A stretch of DNA of 64,000 nucleotides from assembly GCA_937996235.1 (NCBI GenBank), contig CALKVK010000033.1, positions 248,001-312,000 on the forward strand. Direction: 5' to 3'. The notes below the pieces were generated by a model. The model saw nothing but the letters and a program-made list of their open reading frames with translations. It ran no database searches and had not been told where the DNA came from. Positions 9,580 through 17,740 of the stretch are shown here, piece by piece. This stretch comes from an uncultured bacterium (GTDB lineage: Bacteria > Planctomycetota > JAJSAM01 > JAJVHW01). A program made the position numbers and the translations under genes. How positions within the stretch are numbered: position 1 is the first letter of the stretch; every line of letters starts with the position of its first letter.

Positions 9580-10577
9580 CGACGACCTCCGCGTGCACCG
9601 CCGCCGCCGCCACCTGCGCGCCCGCCCGAGCGACCGCCGCGCGGGGGCGCGCGACGTCCGCCCGGAGCCGCGCCGCCCTTGCCGCGCGCGGGACTCGGCG
9701 GCGCCTTCCGTCCGCGCCCCGGCGCACCGCCCTTCGACGGACGCTTGACGCGCGGCGCCTTCGCGGGGTCCGGCTTGCCGCCGCGGCCGTGCGGCGTCTT
9801 CGCGCGGCGGCGCAGCGGGCGCATGCGCCCCTCGCCGCGCTGCTCCGTCGCGGCGCGCAGCGCGTGCACCTCGGCGGCGTCGAGCGGGCGGAACTGCCCG
9901 GGCTTCAGGCCGCGGCTGACGATCGGGCCGATCTGCGTGCGGCGCAGCGAGAGGACGGGGAACTCGAGCTTCGCGAAGGCGCGGCGGATCTCGCGGTTCT
10001 TGCCCTCGGTCAGCGTCACGAGCACGTGCGAGACCTTCGGGCCCGCGTGGCGGATCTGCACGCGGCTGCGCCCCGTGCGGCCCTCCGAGAGCCACACGCC
10101 CGCCTCGAACGTGCGCGCTGCGTCGGGCGTCAGCCGGCCCTTCACGCGCACGTCGTAGGTCTTCGGCACGCCGAAGCTCGGGTGCGTGAGGCGCTGCGTC
10201 AGCTCGCCGTCGTCGGTGAGCAGCACGAGCCCGTCGCTCTCCTCGTCGAGGCGGCCGACGGGGAACAGCCGCTTGCCGGGGAACGGCGGCACGAGGTCGA
10301 GGACGGTCGCGCGGCCGTGGTCGTCGCGCACCGTGCAGAGCACGCCCTTCGGCTTGTGCAGGAGCAGGTACGTGTTGCGGCGCTCGCCCGAGACGGCGTC
10401 GCGCGGCAGCGCGACGGTGTCGACGCGCACCTCGTCCACGGCCGGGTCCACCTTCGTCCCGAGCTCGCGCACGACCTCGCCGTTGACGCTGACGCGCCCG
10501 TCGGCGATCAGCTTCTCGGCGGCGCGGCGGCTCGCGACGCCGGCGCGCGCGAGCACCTTCTGCAGACGTTCTTCCAT
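9576..10577 (-). CDS. rluB: Pseudouridine synthase, RsuA/RluB/RluE/RluF family
   Basis: 333 aa. Residues ~2-48 are an S4 RNA-binding domain (LQKVLARAGVASRRAAEKLI, then DGRVSVNG). The catalytic domain has GRLDEESDGLVLLT with the active-site Asp at 111, and later KNREIRRAF. Members isomerise uridine in rRNA; RluB-like 23S activity is the best guess because of length and S4 domain, but RluF/RsuA cannot be excluded. The last ~85 residues are a low-complexity Arg/Gly/Pro/Lys tail not needed for catalysis, possibly RNA-binding. First gene of a two-gene operon with the M16 peptidase. Confidence 0.88.
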   Translation of the reverse strand: MEERLQKVLARAGVASRRAAEKLIADGRVSVNGEVVRELGTKVDPAVDEVRVDTVALPRDAVSGERRNTYLLLHKPKGVLCTVRDDHGRATVLDLVPPFPGKRLFPVGRLDEESDGLVLLTDDGELTQRLTHPSFGVPKTYDVRVKGRLTPDAARTFEAGVWLSEGRTGRSRVQIRHAGPKVSHVLVTLTEGKNREIRRAFAKLEFPVLSLRRTQIGPIVSRGLKPGQFRPLDAAEVHALRAATEQRGEGRMRPLRRRAKTPHGRGGKPDPAKAPRVKRPSKGGAPGRGRKAPPSPARGKGGAAPGGRRAPPRGGRSGGRAGGGGGGARGGRR

Positions 10578-10729
10578 CTCGAACCTCGTGCGCGGCGGGG
10601 CGCCGCGGGGACCCGCCCCGCGCGGACCGGAGCTCCCGGGTCCGGCGGGACCTGGCTACGATACGCGCGGCCGTGCGCGGGCCCGTCCGACTCCCCGCGC
10701 GTCCCCTCGCCCCTCCCGCGGAGAGCGCC

Positions 10730-11479
10730 TTGCCCCGGACCTCCCTCGCCACGCGGCGCGCGCGCGCCGCGACCGTCGTCGCGCGGCTCGGGGAGGAGTA
10801 CCCCGAGGCCACGTGCGCGCTGCGCCACGACGGCCCGTTCCAGCTCCTCGCGGCCACGATCCTCTCGGCGCAGTGCACGGACGAGCGCGTGAACATGGTG
10901 ACGCCCGAGCTGTTCCGGCGCTGGCCCGGGGCACGGGAGCTGGCGGCGGCCGCGCAGGAGGACGTGGAGGAGGTCGTGCGCAGCACCGGCTTCTTCCGCA
11001 ACAAGGCGAAGAACCTGATCGGCATGGCAGAGGCGCTCGTCGCCCGGCACGGCGGCCGCGTGCCCGCCGACATGGACGCGCTCACGGCACTCCCCGGCGT
11101 CGCGCGCAAGACCGCGAACGTCGTGCTGGGGACGGCCTTCGGGCAGAACGAGGGCCTGGTGGTGGACACGCACGTCCACCGCCTCTCGCACCGCCTCGGG
11201 CTCTCGGCGCAGCACGACCCGCAGAAGGTCGAGCGCGACCTGATGGAGCTCCTCCCCCGCGAGGAGTGGACGGCGTTCTCGCACCGCCTGATCCTGCACG
11301 GCCGTCGCGTCTGCGACGCGCGGCGGCCGCGCTGCGCCGCGTGCACGCTGCGCGACGTGTGTCCGTCGCGGCAGGACGTGCCGCGTCCGCCGCGCCTCGC
11401 CGACAAGCGCACGATCACGTCCGCGGCCCCGCGCCGCGGCAGGAACGCCGGCCGCGCCGGCAGCCGGAGCCGTTCGTGA
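10730..11479 (+). CDS. nth: Endonuclease III
   Basis: 249 aa from a TTG preceded by GCGGAGAGC; a GTG at 10673 would add 19 residues with no family counterpart. All endonuclease III landmarks are present: LSAQCTDERVN, the helix-hairpin-helix LPGVARKTANVVL with catalytic Lys127, the VVDTHVHRLSHRL segment with catalytic Asp146, and the 4Fe-4S cluster ligands C-x6-C-x2-C-x5-C near the C-terminus. The enzyme is a DNA glycosylase/AP lyase for oxidised pyrimidines. A TACGAT hexamer at 10656-10661 may be its -10 box. The next gene overlaps by GTGA. Confidence 0.93.
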   Translation: MPRTSLATRRARAATVVARLGEEYPEATCALRHDGPFQLLAATILSAQCTDERVNMVTPELFRRWPGARELAAAAQEDVEEVVRSTGFFRNKAKNLIGMAEALVARHGGRVPADMDALTALPGVARKTANVVLGTAFGQNEGLVVDTHVHRLSHRLGLSAQHDPQKVERDLMELLPREEWTAFSHRLILHGRRVCDARRPRCAACTLRDVCPSRQDVPRPPRLADKRTITSAAPRRGRNAGRAGSRSRS

Positions 11480-12126
11480 ATCCCCTCTCCGCCCTCTTCG
11501 GCCGCGACGAGCCCGGCCCGCCGCCCGACCTGCGCGCGCTGCTCGGCGTCGCCGCGGACGCCGCCGTGCTGCTCGTGGACGGTGCGCTCGACCAGGACGG
11601 CGCCGCCGTGCGTGCCGCGTTCGCGGACGCGGAGCGCGTCGTGCTCGGCGCCGAGGAGGGCGTCGGCCTGCCGTCGCGCGACGGCGACGCGACGCGTCTG
11701 CCGCCGCGCGACGGCGGCTTCGACGCGCTCGTGCTGCTCGACGTCGTCGACCGCGTCGTCGAGCCGGAGCAGGCGCTGCGCCGCGCCGCGCTCTCGGTGC
11801 GGCCCGGCGGTCCGCTGCTCCTCGTCCAGGCCGTCGCGCCCGACGACTTCGAGCTGCGCGGCGCGTGGAACGCGCTCGCCCGGCTGCGCGACGCGCGTCA
11901 GACGTGGACGCCGACGCGGCGCCAGGTGCGCGCGTGCGCGGCCGACGCGGGCCTCGTGCGCGGCGACGAGGCGCTGTGGGAGGAGAGCGTGGACGCCGCC
12001 GCGGGCGGACGCGCCGAGACCGCCGAGCTGCGCGCGCTCTACGCGGCGGCGCTCGCGGAGTCGGGGCTCGTGCGCAACGGACGCCTGACGCTGCGCCGCG
12101 CGGCGGCGGTCCTGCGGCCGCGCTGA
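11476..12126 (+). CDS. Degenerate class I methyltransferase-like protein
   Basis: 216 aa, starting at a GTG that overlaps the nth stop by 4 nt. The segment LPPRDGGFDALVLLDVVDRV followed by ALRRAALSVRPGGPLLLVQA matches motif II/post-II of SAM methyltransferases of the UbiE/type-11 kind. The glycine-rich SAM-binding motif I (ExGxGxG) is replaced by a sequence without that pattern, so catalytic activity is doubtful. Function unknown. Coupled to nth and followed 1 nt after its stop by the TPR lipoprotein gene. Confidence 0.6.
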   Translation: MNPLSALFGRDEPGPPPDLRALLGVAADAAVLLVDGALDQDGAAVRAAFADAERVVLGAEEGVGLPSRDGDATRLPPRDGGFDALVLLDVVDRVVEPEQALRRAALSVRPGGPLLLVQAVAPDDFELRGAWNALARLRDARQTWTPTRRQVRACAADAGLVRGDEALWEESVDAAAGGRAETAELRALYAAALAESGLVRNGRLTLRRAAAVLRPR

Positions 12127-12127
12127 C

Positions 12128-13501
12128 GTGCGTCGCCGCGCGCCCGCGTCGTCGCTCGCGCTCCTCGTCGCCTGCGCGCTCGTGCCGGCGGCGTGCGACG
12201 GCACCGGCGACGCACACGACGACGCGCCCGTGCTCGAGCTCGGCAGCGACGCCGAGCGCGAGGCCGCCGAAGCGCTGCGCCTGGCCGAGCGGCTCGTCGC
12301 GGCCCGCGCCGACACCGAGGCGGCGGCGCAGCTCCGCATCGCCCTCGAGAAGGACCCGCGCAACCTGCACGCGCGGCTGCTCCTCGCGCGCGTGCTCGTC
12401 TCGGCGCGCAAGGACGAGGAGGCCGTCACCGAGCTGCGCGCGTACCTCGAGCGGCGCCCGCGCGACGAGGAGGCGTGGTCGCTGCTCGGCACCACGCTGC
12501 ACGTGCTCGGACGCCTCGACGAGGCGGAGCAGGCGTTCCGCAAGTTGGTCGAGCTCGCGGGGCGCGACGCGGACGCGTGGTACGGACTCGGCCGCGTGCT
12601 GTACGCGAAGGCCGACTACGACGGCGCGGTGCAGGCGTTCTCGCGCGCCGAGCGCTGGCGCGCGTCGCGCGCGGACATCCGCAGCGAGCTCGGTCTCGCG
12701 CTCCTCGCGCAGGGCCATCCCGAGCAGTCGGAGGCGAAGCAGCGCGACGTGCTCGAGCGCGACCCGAACTACGTGATCGCGCACGTGCGGCTCGGCGACG
12801 CGATCCTCGCGCAGTCCGACGCCCGCGCCGACGAGGCCGTCGCGGCGTTCACCGCCGCCGTGGACCTCGCGCCGCGCGACGCGGTCGCGGCGCTCCAGCT
12901 CTACCGCGGGCTGCGCATCGCCGCGGCGCACGGGAACGAGACCGCGGCCGGGGAGTCCGACCGCCGCTTCCGGCGCGTGCTGGAGCTGCACGAGCACGTG
13001 CAGATGCCGCCCGGCACCGGCGCGCCGCACCGCGCGCCGCGCGACGTCGACGCCGCCGAGCGCACGCTGCGCGAGGCGCTCGCCGCGGCGCCCGACGACC
13101 TCGCGCTGCGCCGCCGTCTCGCGGAACTGCTGCACGCGGCGGGGCACGCCGACGAGGCCGTCGCCGAGTACGAGGCCGTTCTCGCGGGCGGCGTGCGCGA
13201 CACGGCGCTGCTCGCGGCGGCCGGCGCGGCGCACCTCGCGAGCGGCCGCCTCGAGCGCGCCGTCGAGCTGCTGGGCGAGGCGGTGCAGTTCCCGGACGTG
13301 ACGCCGCTCGCGCGGCGGCTCCACGCGTGGGCGCTCCTGCGCGCGGACCGTCGCGACGAGGCGCAGGCCGCGTGCGAGCGGCTGCTCGCCGCGGACCCGT
13401 CGGACCGGCTCGTGCACGCGATCCACGGTCTCGCGCTCGTGCGCGCGGACCGTCTCGACGAGGGACTCACCGAGATCGCAGCCGCCGGCTGGCTGCGCTG
13501 A
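12128..13501 (+). CDS. TPR-repeat protein, probable lipoprotein
   Basis: 457 aa from a GTG one base after the previous stop. The N-terminus is a signal sequence ending VPAACDG, a weak lipobox (P at -3). The rest is a series of tetratricopeptide repeats with the typical pattern W/L-x2-L-G/A-x8-A-x3-F/Y, for example AWSLLGTTLHVLGRLDEAE and AWYGLGRVLYAKADYDGAV, continuing with gaps to the C-terminus. Such proteins are scaffolds in the periplasm or at the outer membrane; no partner is indicated. Last gene of the nth operon, or a link to yciH 27 nt downstream. Confidence 0.8.
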   Translation: MRRRAPASSLALLVACALVPAACDGTGDAHDDAPVLELGSDAEREAAEALRLAERLVAARADTEAAAQLRIALEKDPRNLHARLLLARVLVSARKDEEAVTELRAYLERRPRDEEAWSLLGTTLHVLGRLDEAEQAFRKLVELAGRDADAWYGLGRVLYAKADYDGAVQAFSRAERWRASRADIRSELGLALLAQGHPEQSEAKQRDVLERDPNYVIAHVRLGDAILAQSDARADEAVAAFTAAVDLAPRDAVAALQLYRGLRIAAAHGNETAAGESDRRFRRVLELHEHVQMPPGTGAPHRAPRDVDAAERTLREALAAAPDDLALRRRLAELLHAAGHADEAVAEYEAVLAGGVRDTALLAAAGAAHLASGRLERAVELLGEAVQFPDVTPLARRLHAWALLRADRRDEAQAACERLLAADPSDRLVHAIHGLALVRADRLDEGLTEIAAAGWLR

Positions 13502-13527
13502 CGCAGGGCGACGGAGGACGCGGACCG

Positions 13528-13887
13528 ATGCAGGGCGGGGGAGTCGTCTGGTCGAGCGAGCACGGGCGCATGTGCCCCGCGTGCCGGCGCGCGATCCGCG
13601 AGTGCGTGTGCCGCGCCGGCGGCGGCGGCCCGCGCGGCAAGGCGGCCGGCGCCGTCGTGCGCGTCGGCCGCGAGACGAAGGGCCGGCGGGGCAAGGGCGT
13701 CACGGTCGTGAGCGGCGTGCCGCTCGCGGGCGCCGACCTCGAGAAGCTCGCGCGCGCCTTGAAGCAGCGCTGCGGCTCGGGCGGCACCGTGAAGGACGGC
13801 GTCATCGAGATCCAGGGCGACCACCGCGACGCGGTCGTCGCGGAACTCGAGCGCCAGGGCTTCACGGCGAAGCGCGCCGGCGGCTGA
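13528..13887 (+). CDS. yciH: SUI1/YciH-family translation factor-like protein with N-terminal Cys cluster
   Basis: 119 aa. Residues ~45-119 form a SUI1/eIF1 domain: RRGKGVTVVSGVPL, LEKLARALKQRCGSGGTVKDGVIEIQGDH and a C-terminal helix ELERQGF. The N-terminal 30 residues carry C-P-A-C and C-V-C, a possible small zinc ribbon also seen in some YciH proteins. Bacterial YciH is thought to influence start-codon selection on some mRNAs. An ACGGAGGAC ribosome site precedes the ATG. Confidence 0.88.
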   Translation: MQGGGVVWSSEHGRMCPACRRAIRECVCRAGGGGPRGKAAGAVVRVGRETKGRRGKGVTVVSGVPLAGADLEKLARALKQRCGSGGTVKDGVIEIQGDHRDAVVAELERQGFTAKRAGG

Positions 13888-13945
13888 GCGGCTCGGCGGC
13901 GCCGTCCGGCGGGAAGCGGCGCGCCGACACGGGCGTTCCCTGGCC

Positions 13946-14509
13946 ATGCGACGCCTCCTCCTCCCGACCGCCGTCCTCGCCGCACTGGTCGCCGTGCTCG
14001 TCGGACTCGCGGGGTGCCGCTCCACGTACCCGCGCCGCGAGCCGGTCGGCGAGCGCTTCCCCTCGGTCGTCGGCACCGCGCTCAGCGGCGACGCCGTGCG
14101 CATTCCCGAGGACTTCGCGGGCGCGCCGGTGCTGCTGCTCGTCGGCTATGAGCAGAGCACGCAGTTCGACCTCGACCGCTGGCTCCTCGGGCTGTCGGAG
14201 GCGGGCGTGACGGTCGCCGTGCGCGAGGTGCCGACGATCCCCGGTCTCGCGCCGCGCATCTTCTCGGGCTTCATCGACTCCGGCATGCGATCGGGAATCC
14301 CCAGCGAGGACTGGGGCTCGGTCGTGACCGTCTACGGCGACGGCGCGGAGATCGCGCGCTTCCTCGGCAACGACGTGCCGCTGCCCGGCCGCATCGTGCT
14401 GCTCGACGCCGAGGGCCGCGTGGCGTTCTTCCACGACGACGGCTACTCCGTGGGCACGCTGAAGCGGCTGCGCGCGGCGCTCGAAGCGCTGCCGGCGGCG
14501 GAGCGTTGA
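13946..14509 (+). CDS. Thioredoxin-fold lipoprotein lacking redox cysteines
   Basis: 187 aa. A signal peptide ends in the lipobox LAGC, predicting a lipid-anchored envelope protein. The mature part reads like a TlpA/peroxiredoxin fold: GERFPSVVGTALSG, a beta strand APVLLLVGYEQST at the place where the CxxC would lie, and GRIVLLDAEGRVAFFHDDGY near the end. No cysteine remains in the mature region, so it is not a disulphide oxidoreductase in the usual sense. It sits directly before the selenocysteine-containing thioredoxin-like lipoprotein; a shared envelope redox or scaffold role is inference. Confidence 0.7.
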   Translation: MRRLLLPTAVLAALVAVLVGLAGCRSTYPRREPVGERFPSVVGTALSGDAVRIPEDFAGAPVLLLVGYEQSTQFDLDRWLLGLSEAGVTVAVREVPTIPGLAPRIFSGFIDSGMRSGIPSEDWGSVVTVYGDGAEIARFLGNDVPLPGRIVLLDAEGRVAFFHDDGYSVGTLKRLRAALEALPAAER

Positions 14510-14543
14510 CCGTGGCTGCGTTGACCGCGGCCGCCCGCGCGCG

Positions 14544-14549
14544 TAGCGT
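14544..14549 (+). promoter_or_regulatory. Leaderless -10 box TAGCGT of the selenoprotein gene
   Basis: TAGCGT ends 7 nt before ATG 14557, the same arrangement as at eight other starts in this window. Confidence 0.5.
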
Positions 14550-14556
14550 CCGCGCG

Positions 14557-14994
14557 ATGCGCCCGACCCTGCTCCTCGTCCTGGCGCTCGCCCTCGCCGC
14601 GTGCTCGCGCGCAGAGCAGCCGAACGACGCGACGCCGCGCGACGCCGCACCCGCGGTCGCCGGCGCCGGTACCGGCGCCGACACGGCGCCCCCCGTCGCG
14701 CAGCTCCCGCACGTCCGCTACTACCGCATCAACGCGGGCTGACCCGCCTGCAAGCGCGTGGCGACCGCCGTGGGCGAGATCGCGAAGGAGTACGAGGGGC
14801 GCGTGCAGGTCAGCTACGGCGACGCGTGGACGGACGAGGGCAAGGAGGCGGCGCGGAAGTACGGGTGGGACCAGGCGCTGCACGGTCTCGTGACGCTCGC
14901 GCCCGACGGCTCGACGGTCGGCAACCTGCCGGGTCACAACTACGGCGAGGCGGAGATCCGCGCGAAGTTCGAGGAACTGCTCGCGAGGCGCTGA
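14557..14994 (+). CDS. Thioredoxin-like selenoprotein lipoprotein (in-frame TGA read as Sec)
   Basis: One frame runs from ATG 14557 to TGA 14992-14994, interrupted only by TGA at 14740-14742. The upstream part is a lipoprotein signal peptide (LALAACS) plus a linker and YYRINAG. Directly after the TGA come P-A-C-K-R and a complete thioredoxin-like remainder (VSYGDAW, ARKYGW, LVTLAPDGSTVGNLPGHNYGEAEI). Reading TGA as selenocysteine gives G-U-P-A-C-K, a U-x-x-C redox site at residues 62-65, equivalent to the C-x-x-C-K of thioredoxins. Total 145 aa. TAGCGT lies 7 nt before the ATG, suggesting a leaderless start. Likely an envelope thiol/disulphide oxidoreductase. A conventional gene finder would call 14758-14994 alone or discard it. 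Confidence 0.82.
14743..14776 (+). promoter_or_regulatory. Candidate bacterial SECIS hairpin downstream of the Sec TGA
   Basis: About 14-30 nt after the TGA, bases 14757-14762 (CGUGGC) can pair with 14767-14772 (GCCGUG, including two G-U pairs) around a four-base loop GACC starting at 14763. Loop distance from the UGA and a G in the first loop position agree with the published bacterial SECIS pattern. The stem is short and this GC-rich DNA folds easily, so the exact structure is uncertain. Confidence 0.4.
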
Positions 14995-15042
14995 CGGCGC
15001 GCCGTGCGTGACCCGTTCCGTAGCGTGCGCGGCGACGGCTGC

Positions 15043-15048
15043 TAACGT
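15043..15048 (+). promoter_or_regulatory. Leaderless -10 box TAACGT of the dienelactone hydrolase gene
   Basis: TAACGT ends 6 nt before ATG 15055; no Shine-Dalgarno sequence intervenes. Confidence 0.55.
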
Positions 15049-15054
15049 CCGCGC

Positions 15055-15876
15055 ATGCTGACACGACTCCTCTCCGCGGCGCTCCTCGTCGCCGCCGCCT
15101 TCTTCGCGATCGCGTGCGCCTCGACGAGCGGCGACGGCCCGGTGCCGATCCGCGCGGCCACGGTCACCTACGGCCCCGCCGATGCGCCGCTCGTCGGCTA
15201 CCTGGCGATGCCCGAGCACGCGCGCGGGCCGCGGCCCGTCGTGCTCGTCGTCCACGAGTGGTGGGGCCGCACGGCGCACGCCGACCAGACCGCCGACGGA
15301 CTCGCGCGGCTCGGCTACGTCGGCTTCGCCCTCGACATGTACGGCGACGGCCGCTCGACGAGCGACCCGAAGGAGGCCGGTGCGTGGGCGGGTGCGGTGC
15401 GCGGCGACCCCGCGGTGCTGCTCGCGCGGCTGCACGCGGCGCTCGACTTCGTGCGCTCGGTGCCGCAGGTGGATGCGTCGCGCGTCGCCTGCATCGGCTT
15501 CTGCTTCGGCGGCACCGTCTCGCTCGAGGCGGCGTGGGCGGGCGAGGACCTGAAGGCGGTCGTCTCGTTCCACGGCAACCTGACGACGCCGTCGGCCGAG
15601 CAGGCGCCGAACGTGAAGCCGTCGATCCTCGTGTGCCACGGCGCCGACGACCCGTTCGTCGGGAAGGACGCCGTCGATGCGTTCCAGCAGTCGATGCGCG
15701 AGCACGGCTACGACTGGGAGTTCGCGTCGTTCGGCGGCGCGGTGCACAGCTTCACGAACCCCGCAGCCGACGGCAGCTTCAACCCCGGCGCGAAGTTCCA
15801 CCCGACCGCCGCGTTCCGCGCGTGGCGGCTCGCGACCGAGTTCCTCGCCGAACACCTCGCCGACCCGCCGCGCTGA
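15055..15876 (+). CDS. Dienelactone hydrolase family lipoprotein
   Basis: 273 aa alpha/beta hydrolase. The signal peptide ends AIAC (lipidated Cys21), so it is envelope-anchored, unlike cytosolic dienelactone hydrolases. The family motifs are intact: VVHEWWG (with the Glu that orients the nucleophile), GFCFGG with nucleophile Cys150, CHGADD with Asp199 and AVHSFTNP with His231, completing the C-D-H triad. Members hydrolyse cyclic esters or related carbonyl substrates; the natural substrate is unknown. Follows the selenoprotein gene by 60 nt with its own -10 box. Convergent with the membrane protein downstream. Confidence 0.88.
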   Translation: MLTRLLSAALLVAAAFFAIACASTSGDGPVPIRAATVTYGPADAPLVGYLAMPEHARGPRPVVLVVHEWWGRTAHADQTADGLARLGYVGFALDMYGDGRSTSDPKEAGAWAGAVRGDPAVLLARLHAALDFVRSVPQVDASRVACIGFCFGGTVSLEAAWAGEDLKAVVSFHGNLTTPSAEQAPNVKPSILVCHGADDPFVGKDAVDAFQQSMREHGYDWEFASFGGAVHSFTNPAADGSFNPGAKFHPTAAFRAWRLATEFLAEHLADPPR

Positions 15877-15893
15877 CCGCGCTCTCCGCGCGC

Positions 15894-17672
15894 TCACTGC
15901 GGCGCGCGCACCTCGACCACCGCCGTCGCCGCGTCGTGGTCCGCCATCGCCTGCTTCCACAGCACGACGCCGTGGTCGGCGGGGAGCACCGTCATCGACG
16001 TGAGCCGCCGCGCGAGAGCGACGGCGAGGACCGCGGCGGCGCTGCGACCGACGAGGACGAATGCGTGGACCGCTCCCGCACGGAACGAGTCCACGGAGGG
16101 TTCCCAGAGCAGCGCAGGGCCGTTCGCGAGGAGCGCCGTCGCGGCCGACCAGCCCAGCGCGAGCCGGAGCACGTGCGATGCGCGCGCCCGGGACGTCACG
16201 AGAGTGTGGAGCACCACGAACGCCGGGACGGCCACCGTCCACCCCACGGCCGGCCACACGAGGTACCACTGCCGGCGTGCGACGCCCAGTGCGTGCAGAA
16301 GTGCGTCGAACCATGGTGCCGTAACGCAGGCGGTCGTCGCGAGCAGCGCGATCGCCGCAGCGGCGGGCATCGAACGGGCTCGTCCGATCGCGACGCACGC
16401 GGCGTAGGCGAACGCCGGCGCGAGGGACGCGGGAACTGCGTCGACGATCAACGTGAGCAGCAGTGGCCGCGGCTGACCGAGTGCTGCCGGGCCGATCGAC
16501 ACGACCGTGAGCAGCAACTCGAGCGCGAACCATGCGAGGACACACGTGGGCGGAGCGAGCAGCGCCGGAAGACGCGCGAGGAGATCGGCGCCGCGCCACT
16601 GCGCGCGGATCACGACGAACGACGCGAGCGCGAAGTTCGTCGGCAGCACCGCAAGGAGCATCCACGCGGTCGCGCCCGAACCCCACGGGGCAAGGTCCTC
16701 GCCATGCGCACGGAGTTGCGGTATCAGCGCTGCGACGCCGACCACGAGGAACGCGGCGCGCCACGGACGGAGCCGGAGCGCCGAGGCCAGACGGACTGCA
16801 GCCTGGTCTGCCGCATCCGCCTCGCCGTTTGCTTCCGCGCGGGCGGCGAGCACGCGCCCGACGCGCGCTGCCACGCAGACGACGCCGCAGGTCGCGAGCC
16901 CTGCGGCATACCTGAGCACGAGGTGCCCGCCTCCCGAGGAGGAGGACGGCGCGAGCGCATCGACGTTCGAGAGCACCAACAGCCACGCGGCGCAGAGGGC
17001 GACCGCCATGTGCCAGTCGCGGCGCGCGGAGGCGGCGCCGAATCCCACGAGAGCGCCCACCTCCAGGAGCACAGCGAGCGCGGCGCGTGCGGAGGACTCG
17101 GACCGTCCCGCGCTCGGAGCGTGCAGCGGTACGACGTGCAGGAGAACGGCGGCTCCGAGCACGAGTCCGCAGAATCCGACGATGATCCGTCGCGCAGAGT
17201 CGCGCGGACGCAGGCTGCTCACGACCGCTGCGACGAGCATGACGACGAGCAGTACAAGGCAGCTGGTGTCGTACGCGGCCGCGAGGGTGGTCGAGTACCG
17301 TGGGAGCTCCCACTCCCAACTCGTCGTCGCGAGCGAGCCGGTCCACGTCTGCACACCATCCGCGAACGCCACGAACGCGACGGCCAGCGCGACGGCCACC
17401 ACGCCGCTGACGCTCAGCGCCAGCCCGCGCGCCCGCGGTCCGAGTCCCCGCAGCCAGAGCGGCGCCAGCAGGAATGCGCAGACGACCGGCACCCAGACCT
17501 GCGTCGCGCTGCCGCAGAGCGCGTACGTCACGAGCACGACGAGGAGCGTGGTCGCCGTCGCGTGTGGCGCCGCGCGGATCTCGTCCGCGATCACGAGGGC
17601 GAGGTCGTGCAGCCAGCGCCCGCGGCGCGGCGGGAGCGGGAGTGCGTCGTCGTCGGTCGGCCTCGTCTCCAC
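15894..17672 (-). CDS. Polytopic membrane protein of unknown function
   Basis: 592 aa from a GTG start. It contains roughly 14 hydrophobic segments separated by short Arg-rich cytoplasmic loops, e.g. TTLLVVLVTYALCG, CLVLLVVMLVAAVVSSL, WLLVLSNVDALAP, AFLVVGVAALIPQL and AAAAIALLATTACVTAPWF. No transporter or enzyme signature is recognisable and no ATPase or glycosyltransferase loop is seen. A TACTCT hexamer 6 nt upstream of the GTG supports this start. Codon use matches the neighbours, so recent transfer is not indicated. Confidence 0.72.
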   Translation of the reverse strand: METRPTDDDALPLPPRRGRWLHDLALVIADEIRAAPHATATTLLVVLVTYALCGSATQVWVPVVCAFLLAPLWLRGLGPRARGLALSVSGVVAVALAVAFVAFADGVQTWTGSLATTSWEWELPRYSTTLAAAYDTSCLVLLVVMLVAAVVSSLRPRDSARRIIVGFCGLVLGAAVLLHVVPLHAPSAGRSESSARAALAVLLEVGALVGFGAASARRDWHMAVALCAAWLLVLSNVDALAPSSSSGGGHLVLRYAAGLATCGVVCVAARVGRVLAARAEANGEADAADQAAVRLASALRLRPWRAAFLVVGVAALIPQLRAHGEDLAPWGSGATAWMLLAVLPTNFALASFVVIRAQWRGADLLARLPALLAPPTCVLAWFALELLLTVVSIGPAALGQPRPLLLTLIVDAVPASLAPAFAYAACVAIGRARSMPAAAAIALLATTACVTAPWFDALLHALGVARRQWYLVWPAVGWTVAVPAFVVLHTLVTSRARASHVLRLALGWSAATALLANGPALLWEPSVDSFRAGAVHAFVLVGRSAAAVLAVALARRLTSMTVLPADHGVVLWKQAMADHDAATAVVEVRAPQ

Positions 17673-17678
17673 GCGCGG

Positions 17679-17684
17679 AGAGTA
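17679..17684 (-). promoter_or_regulatory. Leaderless -10 box TACTCT
   Basis: Read on the minus strand, TACTCT lies 6 nt before the GTG of the membrane protein gene (start 17672). Confidence 0.5.
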
Positions 17685-17740
17685 GCGGGATGCGCGGTGC
17701 CGACGCGCGCGTCAGGTCGAGGGGCCGGCGCGCCGTCGCC

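Noticed and set aside
14506..14742. A separate 78-aa protein ending at the TGA, and a separate 78-aa protein from GTG 14758
   Set aside because: Same frame with no shift; the first lacks a domain and the second would start inside a thioredoxin helix without a ribosome site. Read-through as Sec explains both.
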